From Bacteroidota bacterium (lineage in GTDB: Bacteria > Bacteroidota > Bacteroidia > Bacteroidales > Lentimicrobiaceae): DNA of 64,000 nt. Below the pieces are notes generated by a model that saw nothing but the letters and a program-made list of their open reading frames with translations, did not search any database and was not told the DNA's origin. Shown here one piece after another: positions 35,951 to 45,053 of the stretch (positions are counted from its first letter, which is position 1; each line of letters opens with the position of its first letter). Where the stretch lies: the NCBI GenBank assembly GCA_023417935.1, contig JAEZDY010000023.1, positions 124,001 through 188,000 on the forward strand, in the 5' to 3' direction. Made by a program: the position numbers and the translations under genes.

Positions 35951-36994
35951 TTATTGTTGACGGTTCATTATGAGGTTTTCCCATTTGGCAATGAGAGTTG
36001 ACATATCATTCGGCAGCTCGGAGTTAAAGAACATTTTTTCTTTTGTAATGGGGTGTATAAATCCTAATGACTTGGCATGTAAAGCCTGCCTCGGTAAAAT
36101 ATTAAAACAATCTTCAACAAATTTCTTATATGCCCCTGAAGTGGTACCCCTTAGGATCTTATCTCCGCCATAACGCTCATCATTAAATAAAGGATGGCCT
36201 ATATATTTTAAATGAGCCCTGATCTGGTGAGTCCTGCCAGTTTCTAGCTTACACTCCAGCAGACTGATATAGCTTAGATCCTTTAAAACCCTATAGTGTG
36301 TTATGGCGTGCTTACCATGATCACCGGATGGGAACACAGCCATCATTAAACGATTTGATAGATTTCTACCAATATGTCCAGTTATAGTACCTTCAGTTGC
36401 CTTAGGCACACCCCAAACTATAGCCTGATACGTTCTTTCAATAGTATGGTCAAAGAAATTACGTGCTAGCCTGCTTTGAGCCTCCTCTGTTTTAGCAACT
36501 ATCATTATACCGGAAGTATCCTTATCAATCCTATGTACCAGGAGTGGGGCCATTTCCTTATGACCTGAATCTTCAAAATGCCATAATAAGGCGTTCACCA
36601 GCGTACCATCCCAGTTACCATGTCCGGGGTGAACAACTAAACCAGCTTCCTTATTAATGACTACAAGATGGTTATCCTCATAAACTATATTAAGTGGAAT
36701 CTCTTGAGGAATAATTTCATTCAACCGAGGTGGATATGTCATGACTATTGACACAATATCCAACGGCTTAATTCTGTAGTTTTGCTTTACTGGAATATTG
36801 TTAACCAAGATGTTACCAGCTTTTGCAGCCTGTTGGATCTTATTCCTTGAAGCGTTCTCAATACGCGACATAAGGAATTTATCAATGCGTAACAGCCCCT
36901 GACCTTTGTCAGCTACTATCCTATGATGCTCATATAGCTCTGATTCAACGCTGCCATCACCTATCAGCTCCGGTAACTCAAATTCCTCATTCAT
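35951..36994 (-). CDS. rluD: RluA/RluD-family 23S rRNA pseudouridine synthase
   Basis: This 347-residue enzyme has an N-terminal S4 RNA-binding domain (LLRIDKFLMSRIENASRNKIQ) and the pseudouridine synthase domain with HRIDKDTSGIMIVAK, where the Asp is the nucleophile. LLECKLETGRTHQIRAHL and HPLFNDERYGG follow. The RluD arrangement suggests modification of helix 69 of 23S rRNA (positions 1911/1915/1917). It follows a T9SS cargo gene by 17 bp and, through it, the PASTA gene. An ORF-length leader of about 25 acidic residues precedes the S4 domain. Confidence 0.92.
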   Translation of the reverse strand: MNEEFELPELIGDGSVESELYEHHRIVADKGQGLLRIDKFLMSRIENASRNKIQQAAKAGNILVNNIPVKQNYRIKPLDIVSIVMTYPPRLNEIIPQEIPLNIVYEDNHLVVINKEAGLVVHPGHGNWDGTLVNALLWHFEDSGHKEMAPLLVHRIDKDTSGIMIVAKTEEAQSRLARNFFDHTIERTYQAIVWGVPKATEGTITGHIGRNLSNRLMMAVFPSGDHGKHAITHYRVLKDLSYISLLECKLETGRTHQIRAHLKYIGHPLFNDERYGGDKILRGTTSGAYKKFVEDCFNILPRQALHAKSLGFIHPITKEKMFFNSELPNDMSTLIAKWENLIMNRQQ

Positions 36995-37011
36995 TGAATA
37001 TTCCCTTCCGC

Positions 37012-39021
37012 TTACCTGTTAATTATCAGCTTCTCAACACCTAAATTAAGATTGTTATCCTTGAGTTGGATAAAATATAAGCCGTTAGGAAGATTGTTGA
37101 TATCAATTTCTTCTGACAAAGGATATTCATCTATAACACGTCCATCTGCAGTAGAAATTTGAATTGAATAATTGCTATCAGAAGAAGGTGAGAATTTAGT
37201 TTTCACTTTTACCTTTGCACCTCTGGTAGGGTTAGGATATATAACAAACTGCTTAATTATTGACTTTTCAGGAAGTGACAAAACGCTTTCCTGGCCTATT
37301 ACAGGTCTGATCATTAATGCACCTTTATATAAACTTGTGCTCCAGTTATTAGTGGTACGGAATAATATATTAGCAGAAGCATCTTTATTTTTGTCATATC
37401 CCAGATTTAGGACATTGTCATTTGCTTGAGTCCATCCAACATAAAAAGTGAGACCCGGGAATCGCCCTGGCTCAATAAAAATGGCACTATCAAGCTCATA
37501 GTAAAAGAACTTGTTCAAGCTGTCTTCCATCACAGGCTGGTATCCGAATCTTGAATATATTAGGTCACCAGGCTCTCCAAAATAATCATTCCATACATTC
37601 AGATAAAAACTATTTACATTTCCCTGTGCTAAGGTTTGATTGAAGAACATATTAACACCAAAGAGAGAATCATTTTTATTTAACTTGAATCTGTAGGCAA
37701 CTTCTGCCCCTGCTGGAGTGATGCCATAACCAGCTTCTGCTGTACCGTCATCATAAGCGAGGTAATTGCTGAATATTTGCCTGAACTGTATAGTATCGTT
37801 ACTTCGCCTGCCCAGATTTGCTTCCGTATTAAGGATATGAGTTACTGTAAAAGAAACCGCACCCGTTTCATTTATCGGGTACTGAAAATCAACAGGCGGA
37901 TTAGCAAATTTAGGCTCAGTAACGTAGCCGCTCGTTGAGTATGGAGGTACAAAGTAATTTCCTCCTGAATACGTATGAATTAAACGATTTGAATTATCAG
38001 TTACTTCATATCTATATGCTGCATTGTAACTTATTGAGCCTAAATTAGTAATGTTCAAACTTACGTTTTTGGCCATTTCAGTAACAAACTGCTTCCTGTA
38101 TTGATCGTATGGCATTGAGGTGTACCTGCTAAGCATGTTAGGGGCTTCAGAAGCAAAAGCAACATCAGGATGAGTTTTATCATTTACGCCCCTGTCAATA
38201 TTCAGATAGATATAATCTATATTCCACTGATCACCATTACTTTGCCAATCAGGTAATGTTCCATCTGCTAAACTGGCATAGTTCCTAAATCTAAATCTAA
38301 AGTCAGGCTTATAAAATCTGGCACTATCTCTAACCGGAATCAAAACCTGCTTAAACCAATTATTTCCATTATCATAAAAAGAGCTAAGTGTTTGTCCGCT
38401 TGAACTCCACACTCTGATCCATGTTTCGTAAATAATCGTATCAGCGGGATAATATAAAGTATCAGTGCCTGTCACAACGGTATCTGCAGGAATTATTACA
38501 GTGCGATCTTCATCAGGGGAAAGAAATTCAAGCACAAGAGAATCGCCGGCTGCAGGGGTATTGCCCAAGCCTTGCGGCTGATAATAAAAGCTGAAATACA
38601 GAGAATCCGATATATTAATTTTTCGGGGAGTTGTTGTTGTAAAAGTAGTATCAAGCCTGATTTCAACTGATGTTAATGTGTCAGCCCCAAAAGGAAATGG
38701 ACTAGCCTGTTGGTATATCCCTCCAAAATTGTCAATTGCATCAAATGTGGCAACACCAACAGTAGGTGGATTAACTGCATAGTTATTATTTATAAACACG
38801 TAATTATCTATCCAGTGACTCTCCTTTGGAAACATACCATCATTATCACTAAAGTCATCAAAAAAAGGCAATGTCAATACTTGCTGAGTGGATTTAAATT
38901 TCTTCTGCATGTGTTGACTGTTTTTAACCCCCGGGTTTACAACCAACCCTGAAAGCCTTTCCTGGGCAGAAACCCAAATAAAAAGCATTGAAAAGATCAA
39001 TGTGAATATCGAAATTCTCAT
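37012..39021 (-). CDS. Secreted protein with T9SS type-A sorting domain
   Basis: The 669-residue protein has a signal peptide (ISIFTLIFSMLFIWVSAQ) and a long extracellular part with no catalytic motif that I recognise. It contains beta-rich, jelly-roll-like modules such as LPFFDDFSDNDGMFP near residue 50, where a lectin-like domain often starts in such proteins. The C terminus is a type-A sorting domain: VIYPNPTRGAKVKVK, IQISTADGRVI, NGLYFIQL. It should be exported by Sec and then by T9SS to the surface. The N-terminal region resembles those of gliding or adhesion-associated cargo, but no function is claimed. Confidence 0.85.
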   Translation of the reverse strand: MRISIFTLIFSMLFIWVSAQERLSGLVVNPGVKNSQHMQKKFKSTQQVLTLPFFDDFSDNDGMFPKESHWIDNYVFINNNYAVNPPTVGVATFDAIDNFGGIYQQASPFPFGADTLTSVEIRLDTTFTTTTPRKINISDSLYFSFYYQPQGLGNTPAAGDSLVLEFLSPDEDRTVIIPADTVVTGTDTLYYPADTIIYETWIRVWSSSGQTLSSFYDNGNNWFKQVLIPVRDSARFYKPDFRFRFRNYASLADGTLPDWQSNGDQWNIDYIYLNIDRGVNDKTHPDVAFASEAPNMLSRYTSMPYDQYRKQFVTEMAKNVSLNITNLGSISYNAAYRYEVTDNSNRLIHTYSGGNYFVPPYSTSGYVTEPKFANPPVDFQYPINETGAVSFTVTHILNTEANLGRRSNDTIQFRQIFSNYLAYDDGTAEAGYGITPAGAEVAYRFKLNKNDSLFGVNMFFNQTLAQGNVNSFYLNVWNDYFGEPGDLIYSRFGYQPVMEDSLNKFFYYELDSAIFIEPGRFPGLTFYVGWTQANDNVLNLGYDKNKDASANILFRTTNNWSTSLYKGALMIRPVIGQESVLSLPEKSIIKQFVIYPNPTRGAKVKVKTKFSPSSDSNYSIQISTADGRVIDEYPLSEEIDINNLPNGLYFIQLKDNNLNLGVEKLIINR

Positions 39022-39119
39022 CTTATAATTTTTCGTGTCTTATTATTTAACAATGTTTCATTCTTTTAATCACAGAATTTCTTCTTATTCTCCCTCTATC
39101 AAAATTTTTACTACTCCCC

Positions 39120-39947
39120 TTATTCACTCATTTGCTCGTTTGAATTCTCGTCTTCCATACTCTCAATATAATCATTGAAGTCAAATTTCTCAGGATCACG
39201 GTATGTAAGATTGACAGGCTGCCCGGCATTATATAGTTGTTTGTCATTTGCATCGGGTGATTGAGAATACACTTTAGCTGTTTCCGGTATAGCACCTTCC
39301 TCGAATGTTTCGTCACCAATTATAAAATAATATCTATTTAACAAAGCTTCAGCTTCTTCTCTTGTTTTACCGATAAGAAATGGTACAGGGAACCTGCCTG
39401 AACCACGTTCTTCGCCTACTTTAAGATCAATAACCGACCCTTTTAATAGTCCTTGACCCGGCTGTATCTCCTTTCCTTTGTAATACTGTCCGAGAACAGC
39501 ATTAACAGCCAGATCGGGAACGTAATCTACCTTACCTAAACGCAGCCCATAGGTTTCTATTGTTGATTTTGCCTGCCTGAGGGTAAGGTCAACTAAATTT
39601 GGCATTGTAACCTGCTCAGGAAGAACTGCTACTGTAGTAAGGTATATCTTCCTGTCTTTCTTAACAAAAGAACCTGGTACCGGTTCCTGTATGAGCACGG
39701 TACCTTTTGGCTGACGTGAATCAAATACCGAATCAATTACCAGTACCTCAAAATTATCAATTGTTGTCAACTGATAGATCTGGGCAGGTGTCAATCCCAC
39801 AAGAGAAGGCACTTTATAAGCCTCACCATGATGGGTATACCATTTCAACATGCCTAGAATAACTGAGATTATGATGGCTGAAATAACAACAGCAAGAATG
39901 AAATGCCGAACAAACAGCTTAGTTCGTAAAAAATCAATGAAATTCAT
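39120..39947 (-). CDS. Membrane-anchored PASTA-domain protein
   Basis: This 275-residue protein has one N-terminal membrane helix (about residues 15-35) and three PASTA repeats: YKVPSLVGLTPAQIYQL, VTMPNLVDLTLRQAKSTIE, and FPVPFLIGKTREEAEALL. The C-terminal tail is acidic. PASTA domains bind peptidoglycan fragments or cell-wall precursors and are usually linked to Ser/Thr kinases or PBPs; neither is attached here. It heads a minus-strand operon with the T9SS cargo and RluD genes. It diverges from ddl, which makes a peptidoglycan precursor. Confidence 0.9.
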   Translation of the reverse strand: MNFIDFLRTKLFVRHFILAVVISAIIISVILGMLKWYTHHGEAYKVPSLVGLTPAQIYQLTTIDNFEVLVIDSVFDSRQPKGTVLIQEPVPGSFVKKDRKIYLTTVAVLPEQVTMPNLVDLTLRQAKSTIETYGLRLGKVDYVPDLAVNAVLGQYYKGKEIQPGQGLLKGSVIDLKVGEERGSGRFPVPFLIGKTREEAEALLNRYYFIIGDETFEEGAIPETAKVYSQSPDANDKQLYNAGQPVNLTYRDPEKFDFNDYIESMEDENSNEQMSE

Positions 39948-40049
39948 GTCAAAAATGTTGCAGGATCCTATCTATAAAGCAATGTTAAACTGTGTAAGTA
40001 TTACAGTTCTAACAATAAACCAATTAAGCATAATATTATTGTCAGGTTG

Positions 40050-40057
40050 CAAATATA
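40050..40057 (-). promoter_or_regulatory. -7 element of the PASTA operon
   Basis: The minus strand reads TATATTTG followed by C. The implied start near 40043 leaves about 95 bases of leader. It is back to back with the ddl promoter element. Confidence 0.4.
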
Positions 40058-40104
40058 AGTATTTTTAGAGGGCAGAATGACTACCTGAATTGACGCTTTT
40101 CTCT

Positions 40105-40112
40105 TACTTTTG
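40105..40112 (+). promoter_or_regulatory. -7 element of ddl
   Basis: TACTTTTG followed by C matches TAnnTTTG; implied start near 40119, 14 bp before the ATG. Confidence 0.45.
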
Positions 40113-40132
40113 CAATGTAAACTGAACATTGT

Positions 40133-41134
40133 ATGATCAAAAAAAATATTGCCTTGCTAACAGGGGGCTTCTCCAAAGAATATGAAGTATCAGTAAGCAG
40201 CGGCAGAGTAATTGCTGCACATCTTGACAGTGCTCTCTTCAACATCTATCAAATTAATATTACAGCTGATAGATGGTTATACCTCGACGGTAGTTCAGCC
40301 GTTGAAGTTGACAAGAATGACTTTAGCTTGACAATAAAAGATCAAAAGATCAGGTTTGATGGGGCTTTCATTGGAATTCATGGTACCCCCGGTGAAGATG
40401 GGAAATTACAAGGTTATCTTGACCTGATGAACATTCCATATAACACATGTGGGCGCACTACATCAGCTGTAACATTCAACAAGTATTTGTCAAATGAGCT
40501 GGTGAGTGGATGGGGCGTAAAGGTTGCCAAAACAATATATCTTCACCGGAGGGATAAAATAAACCTGGATTATATTGTCCAATACACCGGTTTGCCTTGT
40601 TTTGTTAAGCCTAACTCAAATGGTTCAAGTGTTGGAGTTACAAAAGTTCGTACAATTCAGGAACTTCAGCCAGCAATTGACATTGCTTTTGCTGAAGATG
40701 ATGAAGTTCTGGTTCAGGAGTTTATTGCAGGAGTGGAGATAACCTGTGGTATTTATGAGAAAGATCAAAAACCAGTGGTTTTACCGCTAACAGAAATTGT
40801 ATCAGCCAACGAATTCTTTGATTACCAGGCAAAATATACACAAGGCTACTCTGATGAAATAACTCCTGCACGCATAAACGATGATCTTTCGAAGGAATGC
40901 AAAGAGATGTCATTAGTATTGTACCGCAAACTGAATTGCAGGGGAATTGTAAGATTCGACTTTATCCTAACTCCTGATCAGAATGGAAACAAGAGAGAAT
41001 TTTACTTTCTTGAAGTAAATACAATCCCTGGTTTATCAGAAGCGAGTATAGTACCTAAACAGGCTTCCGCTATGGGTATTTCGCTAAAGGATCTGTTCAG
41101 GGATATTATGAATGAAACTCTGCAACATCATTAA
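40133..41134 (+). CDS. ddl: D-alanine--D-alanine ligase
   Basis: The 333-residue ATP-grasp enzyme makes D-Ala-D-Ala for peptidoglycan in the cytoplasm. Visible are LLTGGFSKEYEVSVSSG, GIHGTPGEDGKLQGYLDL, PCFVKPNSNGSSVGVTKV (nucleotide loop), EVLVQEFIAGVEITCG and FYFLEVNTIPGLSEASIVPKQ-type metal and product-binding blocks. The serine in EYEVSV and the tyrosine of QAKYTQGYSDEITPA fit the D-Ala-D-Ala rather than D-Ala-D-Lac type. Its stop codon directly abuts the stop of the convergent protease gene. Confidence 0.96.
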   Translation: MIKKNIALLTGGFSKEYEVSVSSGRVIAAHLDSALFNIYQINITADRWLYLDGSSAVEVDKNDFSLTIKDQKIRFDGAFIGIHGTPGEDGKLQGYLDLMNIPYNTCGRTTSAVTFNKYLSNELVSGWGVKVAKTIYLHRRDKINLDYIVQYTGLPCFVKPNSNGSSVGVTKVRTIQELQPAIDIAFAEDDEVLVQEFIAGVEITCGIYEKDQKPVVLPLTEIVSANEFFDYQAKYTQGYSDEITPARINDDLSKECKEMSLVLYRKLNCRGIVRFDFILTPDQNGNKREFYFLEVNTIPGLSEASIVPKQASAMGISLKDLFRDIMNETLQHH

Positions 41135-43069
41135 TTACAAGGGTGAATATATCAGCTTATGGAATTCTTCATCTTGCCCTTGGGTTTTAATACCTATTAC
41201 GTATAGTCCTGCCGGATAGCCTGAAAACGAGAATTCTGAAGTTGATTCACCTGCAGGAATTATAAATTGCATTAGTCTCTTTCCAAGTGAGTTGGTAATG
41301 GTAATTAAATGCTCGTACTCTTCAGCTCCAACGAGTAGGTGCATGATATTACGTGTAGGGTTAGGGTAAATTGCAGGAACAACTCTGATGTAATTACTGA
41401 GTACAACACTATCCTCACCATATTCATTTGTAACAATTAGCGTAACATCATACGAACCAAGTCTTTCATAATATACTGCCTCCGGATTACGAACGTTTGA
41501 TGTAGCAGGATTCCCTCCTTCAAATATCCATTGCCATGTATCAGGGTCATTACTACTGAGGTCAGTAAAATTTACCCGCGATCCCACTCTTACAACATTT
41601 TCATCAGCTGCAAATTGCGCAATAGCAACACGGGTGTTGTAAGAACCATTCAGAACCCTGAGTCCCGAGTTTAGCGGGTCAAGCCATGGTTTCAACCTTA
41701 ATGAGTCAGCTGTCCCATTTTTATCCCATGAATGATAAAAACGACCATAATGATCTCGTCCACTGGTATTTTCACAATCAGACTCTCCACCAGTTAGTTG
41801 ACCTATAATTTGCCTTGAAGAATTAAAAAGAGGCGAACCGGATGATCCTCCTTCAGTAACTCCAAAACCATTTGGCGTTTCACTCCAGCTTACTATAAAA
41901 TGGGTTTCAGGAGTATTCCCCCATTGCGATAATTCAAGCTCAGTAACGTAAGTACTGATCTTTTTAACATCACCTGCAGGATGGTGTATGCTTACACCTG
42001 ATGAACTCAGTCCATTTTGCGCATTCCATCCATGGTAAAAAGGTTCGTAACTATTCGGAATAACATCCTCCAACCGAAGAAGGAAAAAATCACTCCCGTC
42101 ATTTCCTACTGATGAGCTGCTGGCTACTTTAATAGCACCCGTCAGGCTTTTTGAAGCAACCGGTGTATCATCGGTACAGGACTTTGATTCAAGATTAAAA
42201 TAAAAAATCCACTGTGCCAAATCACTGGGTTTGGCATATACTCCGTTTGACAGTGCGCAATGATCGGCTGTCAATAGGTAAGATGTAAAATCAAGTGAGG
42301 TATTATTCATTATTGATCCGGTGCACCAAAATGCAGTCGACCCATTTTTAGCCATTATTCTAACAACACCGTTTATTTGATCCCGCCAATTATCGCCTTC
42401 CTCACATTTAACATTCACTTCACAATCACCTGAATCACCACTAATTTCCAACATACTTTTCCGATCCAGATTATCAAGTGTATTCAGATTAGAATTGTAA
42501 AAAGGCATTGGCGTATAAACCACCAAGACCTCCGAAATTACAAATTTACTTTCTTCAGGGTTGTTAATCAGTTGAACATACTCAATTATCACTGAATCAC
42601 CTTTAACAACTTCAGTAGCAAATAACCCATTTTCCCTGTTGTTCTTATCAGTAAATGCCCCTATCAGGAAACTTCTATCTGCTGAATAAACATAAAGCTG
42701 ATCGCCCGGAGCCATGTAAAAATCAGTGAAATAGAAAGCGAGGCCAACCGCTCCGCTTACCTCAACATTTAATCTCCAAATCCTCTGGTCATCATTTATT
42801 TGGGACCAACTGCCTGCATTGTTAATGGTAATTTCAGCTGGTAGCGTTACACCCATTCTTTCAGGCACACCCAATGAGCTGACTGAATCATCCTGTTGAC
42901 GCAACAGCTCATAATCAGGTTGTTTGAATGAAATTTTTTCAATCAATTCTCTTGATACATCAGACGTAAAGCCCGGAGGGGTTCCACCAGCACTAAGTTG
43001 TGCAAAAGTATTAATGGAAACTGAAATCAATACAAGAGCAACTAAACAGCATTGCATGAAATACTTCAT
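41135..43069 (-). CDS. Secreted trypsin-like serine protease, PKD and T9SS sorting domains
   Basis: This 644-residue protein has a signal peptide (LVALVLISVSINTFAQ), an N-terminal beta-rich region, and a chymotrypsin-fold protease with the triad His in LLTADHCALSN, Asp in GNDGSDFFLLRL and Ser in GGSSGSPLFNSS. A PKD-like domain (FTDLSSNDPDTWQWIFEGG) follows, then a type-A T9SS sorting domain (IYPNPTRNIMHLL and GYPAGLYVIGI). The GSSGSP spelling and the disulfide-forming Cys pairs resemble lysyl endopeptidase-type enzymes. It should act at the cell surface or outside the cell. It overlaps no neighbour but has zero spacing from ddl. Confidence 0.9.
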   Translation of the reverse strand: MKYFMQCCLVALVLISVSINTFAQLSAGGTPPGFTSDVSRELIEKISFKQPDYELLRQQDDSVSSLGVPERMGVTLPAEITINNAGSWSQINDDQRIWRLNVEVSGAVGLAFYFTDFYMAPGDQLYVYSADRSFLIGAFTDKNNRENGLFATEVVKGDSVIIEYVQLINNPEESKFVISEVLVVYTPMPFYNSNLNTLDNLDRKSMLEISGDSGDCEVNVKCEEGDNWRDQINGVVRIMAKNGSTAFWCTGSIMNNTSLDFTSYLLTADHCALSNGVYAKPSDLAQWIFYFNLESKSCTDDTPVASKSLTGAIKVASSSSVGNDGSDFFLLRLEDVIPNSYEPFYHGWNAQNGLSSSGVSIHHPAGDVKKISTYVTELELSQWGNTPETHFIVSWSETPNGFGVTEGGSSGSPLFNSSRQIIGQLTGGESDCENTSGRDHYGRFYHSWDKNGTADSLRLKPWLDPLNSGLRVLNGSYNTRVAIAQFAADENVVRVGSRVNFTDLSSNDPDTWQWIFEGGNPATSNVRNPEAVYYERLGSYDVTLIVTNEYGEDSVVLSNYIRVVPAIYPNPTRNIMHLLVGAEEYEHLITITNSLGKRLMQFIIPAGESTSEFSFSGYPAGLYVIGIKTQGQDEEFHKLIYSPL

Positions 43070-43299
43070 AGTGTAAATAATAAAACGGAAACGAAGTTAC
43101 TAAATTAACTGTCGGAGTGCTTATTTGTTAGGTAATTTTGAATTATCTTATGTAAACATCCGCTGAATTCTTCATGTAATTTATGCCTCAGATCATGAAA
43201 TTAGCAATTTAAGGTAAACTCAATCTTGTGATTTGGGACTATTCATTACTGTTGAGAATTAAATGAACATGTAAGAGGGTATTATGTTTATTGACGAAG

Positions 43300-43932
43300 A
43301 TGAATAAGAAAACGCTATTATTTACGCTGCTCACAATGCTGATATTTAGCATTTTAGGTACTGCGCAATCACCTAAAAACAGACCTATGAATATTTCAAA
43401 TTCCGAGTTTGCCACTTTTGGTTCAGGATGCTTTTGGTGTACTGAAGCCATTTTTCAACAACTTGAAGGTGTAAAGAAGGTAATGCCAGGCTATTCAGGT
43501 GGCAAAAGGGAAAATCCAACTTATGAGCAGGTTAGTTCAGGCGCAACAGGTCATGCAGAAGTTACACGTATTGAATATGATCCTTCAATAATCAGTTTCG
43601 ATGAATTGTTAGAAGTGTTCTGGGTGTCCCATGACCCTACCACACTTAACCGACAGGGCGCCGATGTAGGTACTCAATATAGGTCAGTAATTTTTTTCCA
43701 TGATAAAAAACAAAAAGAAATAGCCGAGCAATACAAGACAAAGCTGAATCAATCAGGTGCTTATGAAAATCCAATAGTAACGGAAATCAGTGAATTAGAA
43801 GCTTTTTACCCTGCTGAGGACTATCATGTTAACTATTATAATAACAATAAAAAAGCACCATACTGTGCTTTTGTAATCCAACCAAAAATAGATAAGGTAA
43901 AGCAAGTCTTTAAAGACAAGCTGAAAAAATGA
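43300..43932 (+). CDS. msrA: Peptide-methionine (S)-S-oxide reductase, secreted
   Basis: MsrA repairs oxidised methionine. The protein carries the catalytic GSGCFWCTEAIFQQLEGVK motif, the GYSGGKRENPTYEQVSSG segment, GHAEVTRIEYDP, HDPTTLNRQGADVGTQYRS and YHVNYY. An N-terminal signal peptide (KKTLLFTLLTMLIFSILGTAQ) means it acts in the periplasm or is membrane-tethered. I chose the ATG at 43300 (210 residues). A TTG three codons upstream is possible but unnecessary. The C-terminal Cys usual for recycling in some MsrA types is in KAPYCAF. A tRNA gene converges on it 3 bp after the stop. Confidence 0.93.
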   Translation: MNKKTLLFTLLTMLIFSILGTAQSPKNRPMNISNSEFATFGSGCFWCTEAIFQQLEGVKKVMPGYSGGKRENPTYEQVSSGATGHAEVTRIEYDPSIISFDELLEVFWVSHDPTTLNRQGADVGTQYRSVIFFHDKKQKEIAEQYKTKLNQSGAYENPIVTEISELEAFYPAEDYHVNYYNNNKKAPYCAFVIQPKIDKVKQVFKDKLKK

Positions 43933-43934
43933 AG

Positions 43935-44016
43935 TGCGGATAAGGAGACTCGAACTCCTACGCCTCTCGGCACCAGATCCTAAGTCTGGCGCGGCTACCA
44001 ATTACGCCATATCCGC
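43935..44016 (-). tRNA. tRNA-Leu (anticodon UAG)
   Basis: Folded by hand on the minus strand: acceptor stem GCGGATA/TATCCGC, D arm, anticodon stem CCAGA/TCTGG around loop CTTAGGA (anticodon TAG, reading CUN leucine codons), a long class II variable arm and T arm AGGAG TTCGAGT CTCCT. The discriminator base is A. The 3' CCA is not encoded. It lies alone, tail to tail with msrA. Confidence 0.95.
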
Positions 44017-44179
44017 ATTAAGAGGTGCAAAGATAAGCTTTTTCAATATCGTATAGCATTTATTTCAAGAAAAATTATTTGGTAGTCCTGGTTGTTGCAA
44101 ATGCCACGACTTAAATACCTATTCCAAACTTTCTAATATATTATAGTGTTAGTTGTTTGATAATCAAATAATATACCTT

Positions 44180-45028
44180 ATGAAACTCGTTATCATAACA
44201 TTTACGGTATTAGCTGCACATTTTGTGTTAAGCGTTACTGCCCAGGAAGTATATAAAAACGACAGATTAGAAAAACTTTGGGAAACTAAACCCGGTTTAC
44301 GCACACCTGAATCTGTGTTGTATGATCCAAGTGAAAAGTTGATCTACATCTCAAATATTAATGAGGAGCCCTGGGAAAAAGATAATAATGGTTTTATTAC
44401 CAGGCATAAGGCTGACGGTGAAATCCTCAACTATGACTGGGTTGAAGAGTTAAGTGCTCCAAAAGGAATGGGACTGCTACAAGGTAAATTGTACGTCACC
44501 AATATTGATGAAGTTGTTGAAATTGATGTTACCTCAGCAAAAATTACTCAGAGGTATAAGCATCCAAAAGCTGTAAACCTTAACGACATTGCTATTGGAG
44601 CCGATGGAAGGGTATTCATTTCTGACAGCCAAGGGAATTATCTTTTTGAAATATTCAATGGTGTTATGGATATTCTCTACCAGTCTGATTCAGGGCCAAC
44701 AAATGGTTTATTTTATGAAACTGGCCGGTTGCTCTGCGGACAGGATAATAGGGTTGCAGCACTCGATCTGAATACAAAGACAATGATTACTTATATTGAT
44801 AGTACTGGCGCTATTGATGGAATTGAAGGGGTTGGCGATAGTACTTATTTAATCTCCGACTGGTCAGGAAAAATACATTTGATACAGCAAGGACAGCCAA
44901 AACTGCTTCTCCTTGATACTACTCCAAAGGAAATTAATGCGGCAGACATTGAATTTGATCCTTACGACCGAATACTTTATGTACCAACTTTTTTCAATAA
45001 TACTGTAGTTGCCTACAAACTAAAGTAA
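44180..45028 (+). CDS. Secreted SMP-30/NHL-type beta-propeller protein
   Basis: The 282-residue protein has a signal peptide (LVIITFTVLAAHFVLSVTAQ). A six-bladed propeller of the SMP-30/gluconolactonase type follows, with repeats such as LIYISNINEEPW, KLYVTNIDEVVEI, RVFISDSQGN, STYLISDWSG and RILYVPTFFNNTV. Loop residues match metal-binding positions only loosely, so lactonase activity is not assured. The ATG at 44180 is used; the frame stays open up to a TTG at 44153 but that would add residues before the signal peptide. A sugar dehydrogenase-like propeller gene follows after 25 bp. Confidence 0.8.
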   Translation: MKLVIITFTVLAAHFVLSVTAQEVYKNDRLEKLWETKPGLRTPESVLYDPSEKLIYISNINEEPWEKDNNGFITRHKADGEILNYDWVEELSAPKGMGLLQGKLYVTNIDEVVEIDVTSAKITQRYKHPKAVNLNDIAIGADGRVFISDSQGNYLFEIFNGVMDILYQSDSGPTNGLFYETGRLLCGQDNRVAALDLNTKTMITYIDSTGAIDGIEGVGDSTYLISDWSGKIHLIQQGQPKLLLLDTTPKEINAADIEFDPYDRILYVPTFFNNTVVAYKLK

Positions 45029-45053
45029 TAACACAGCAATAAAATCCTGAACA

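Noticed and set aside
43935..44016. tRNA gene as an integration site of a mobile island
   Set aside because: No integrase, direct repeat of the tRNA 3' end or change in gene content is seen on either side.
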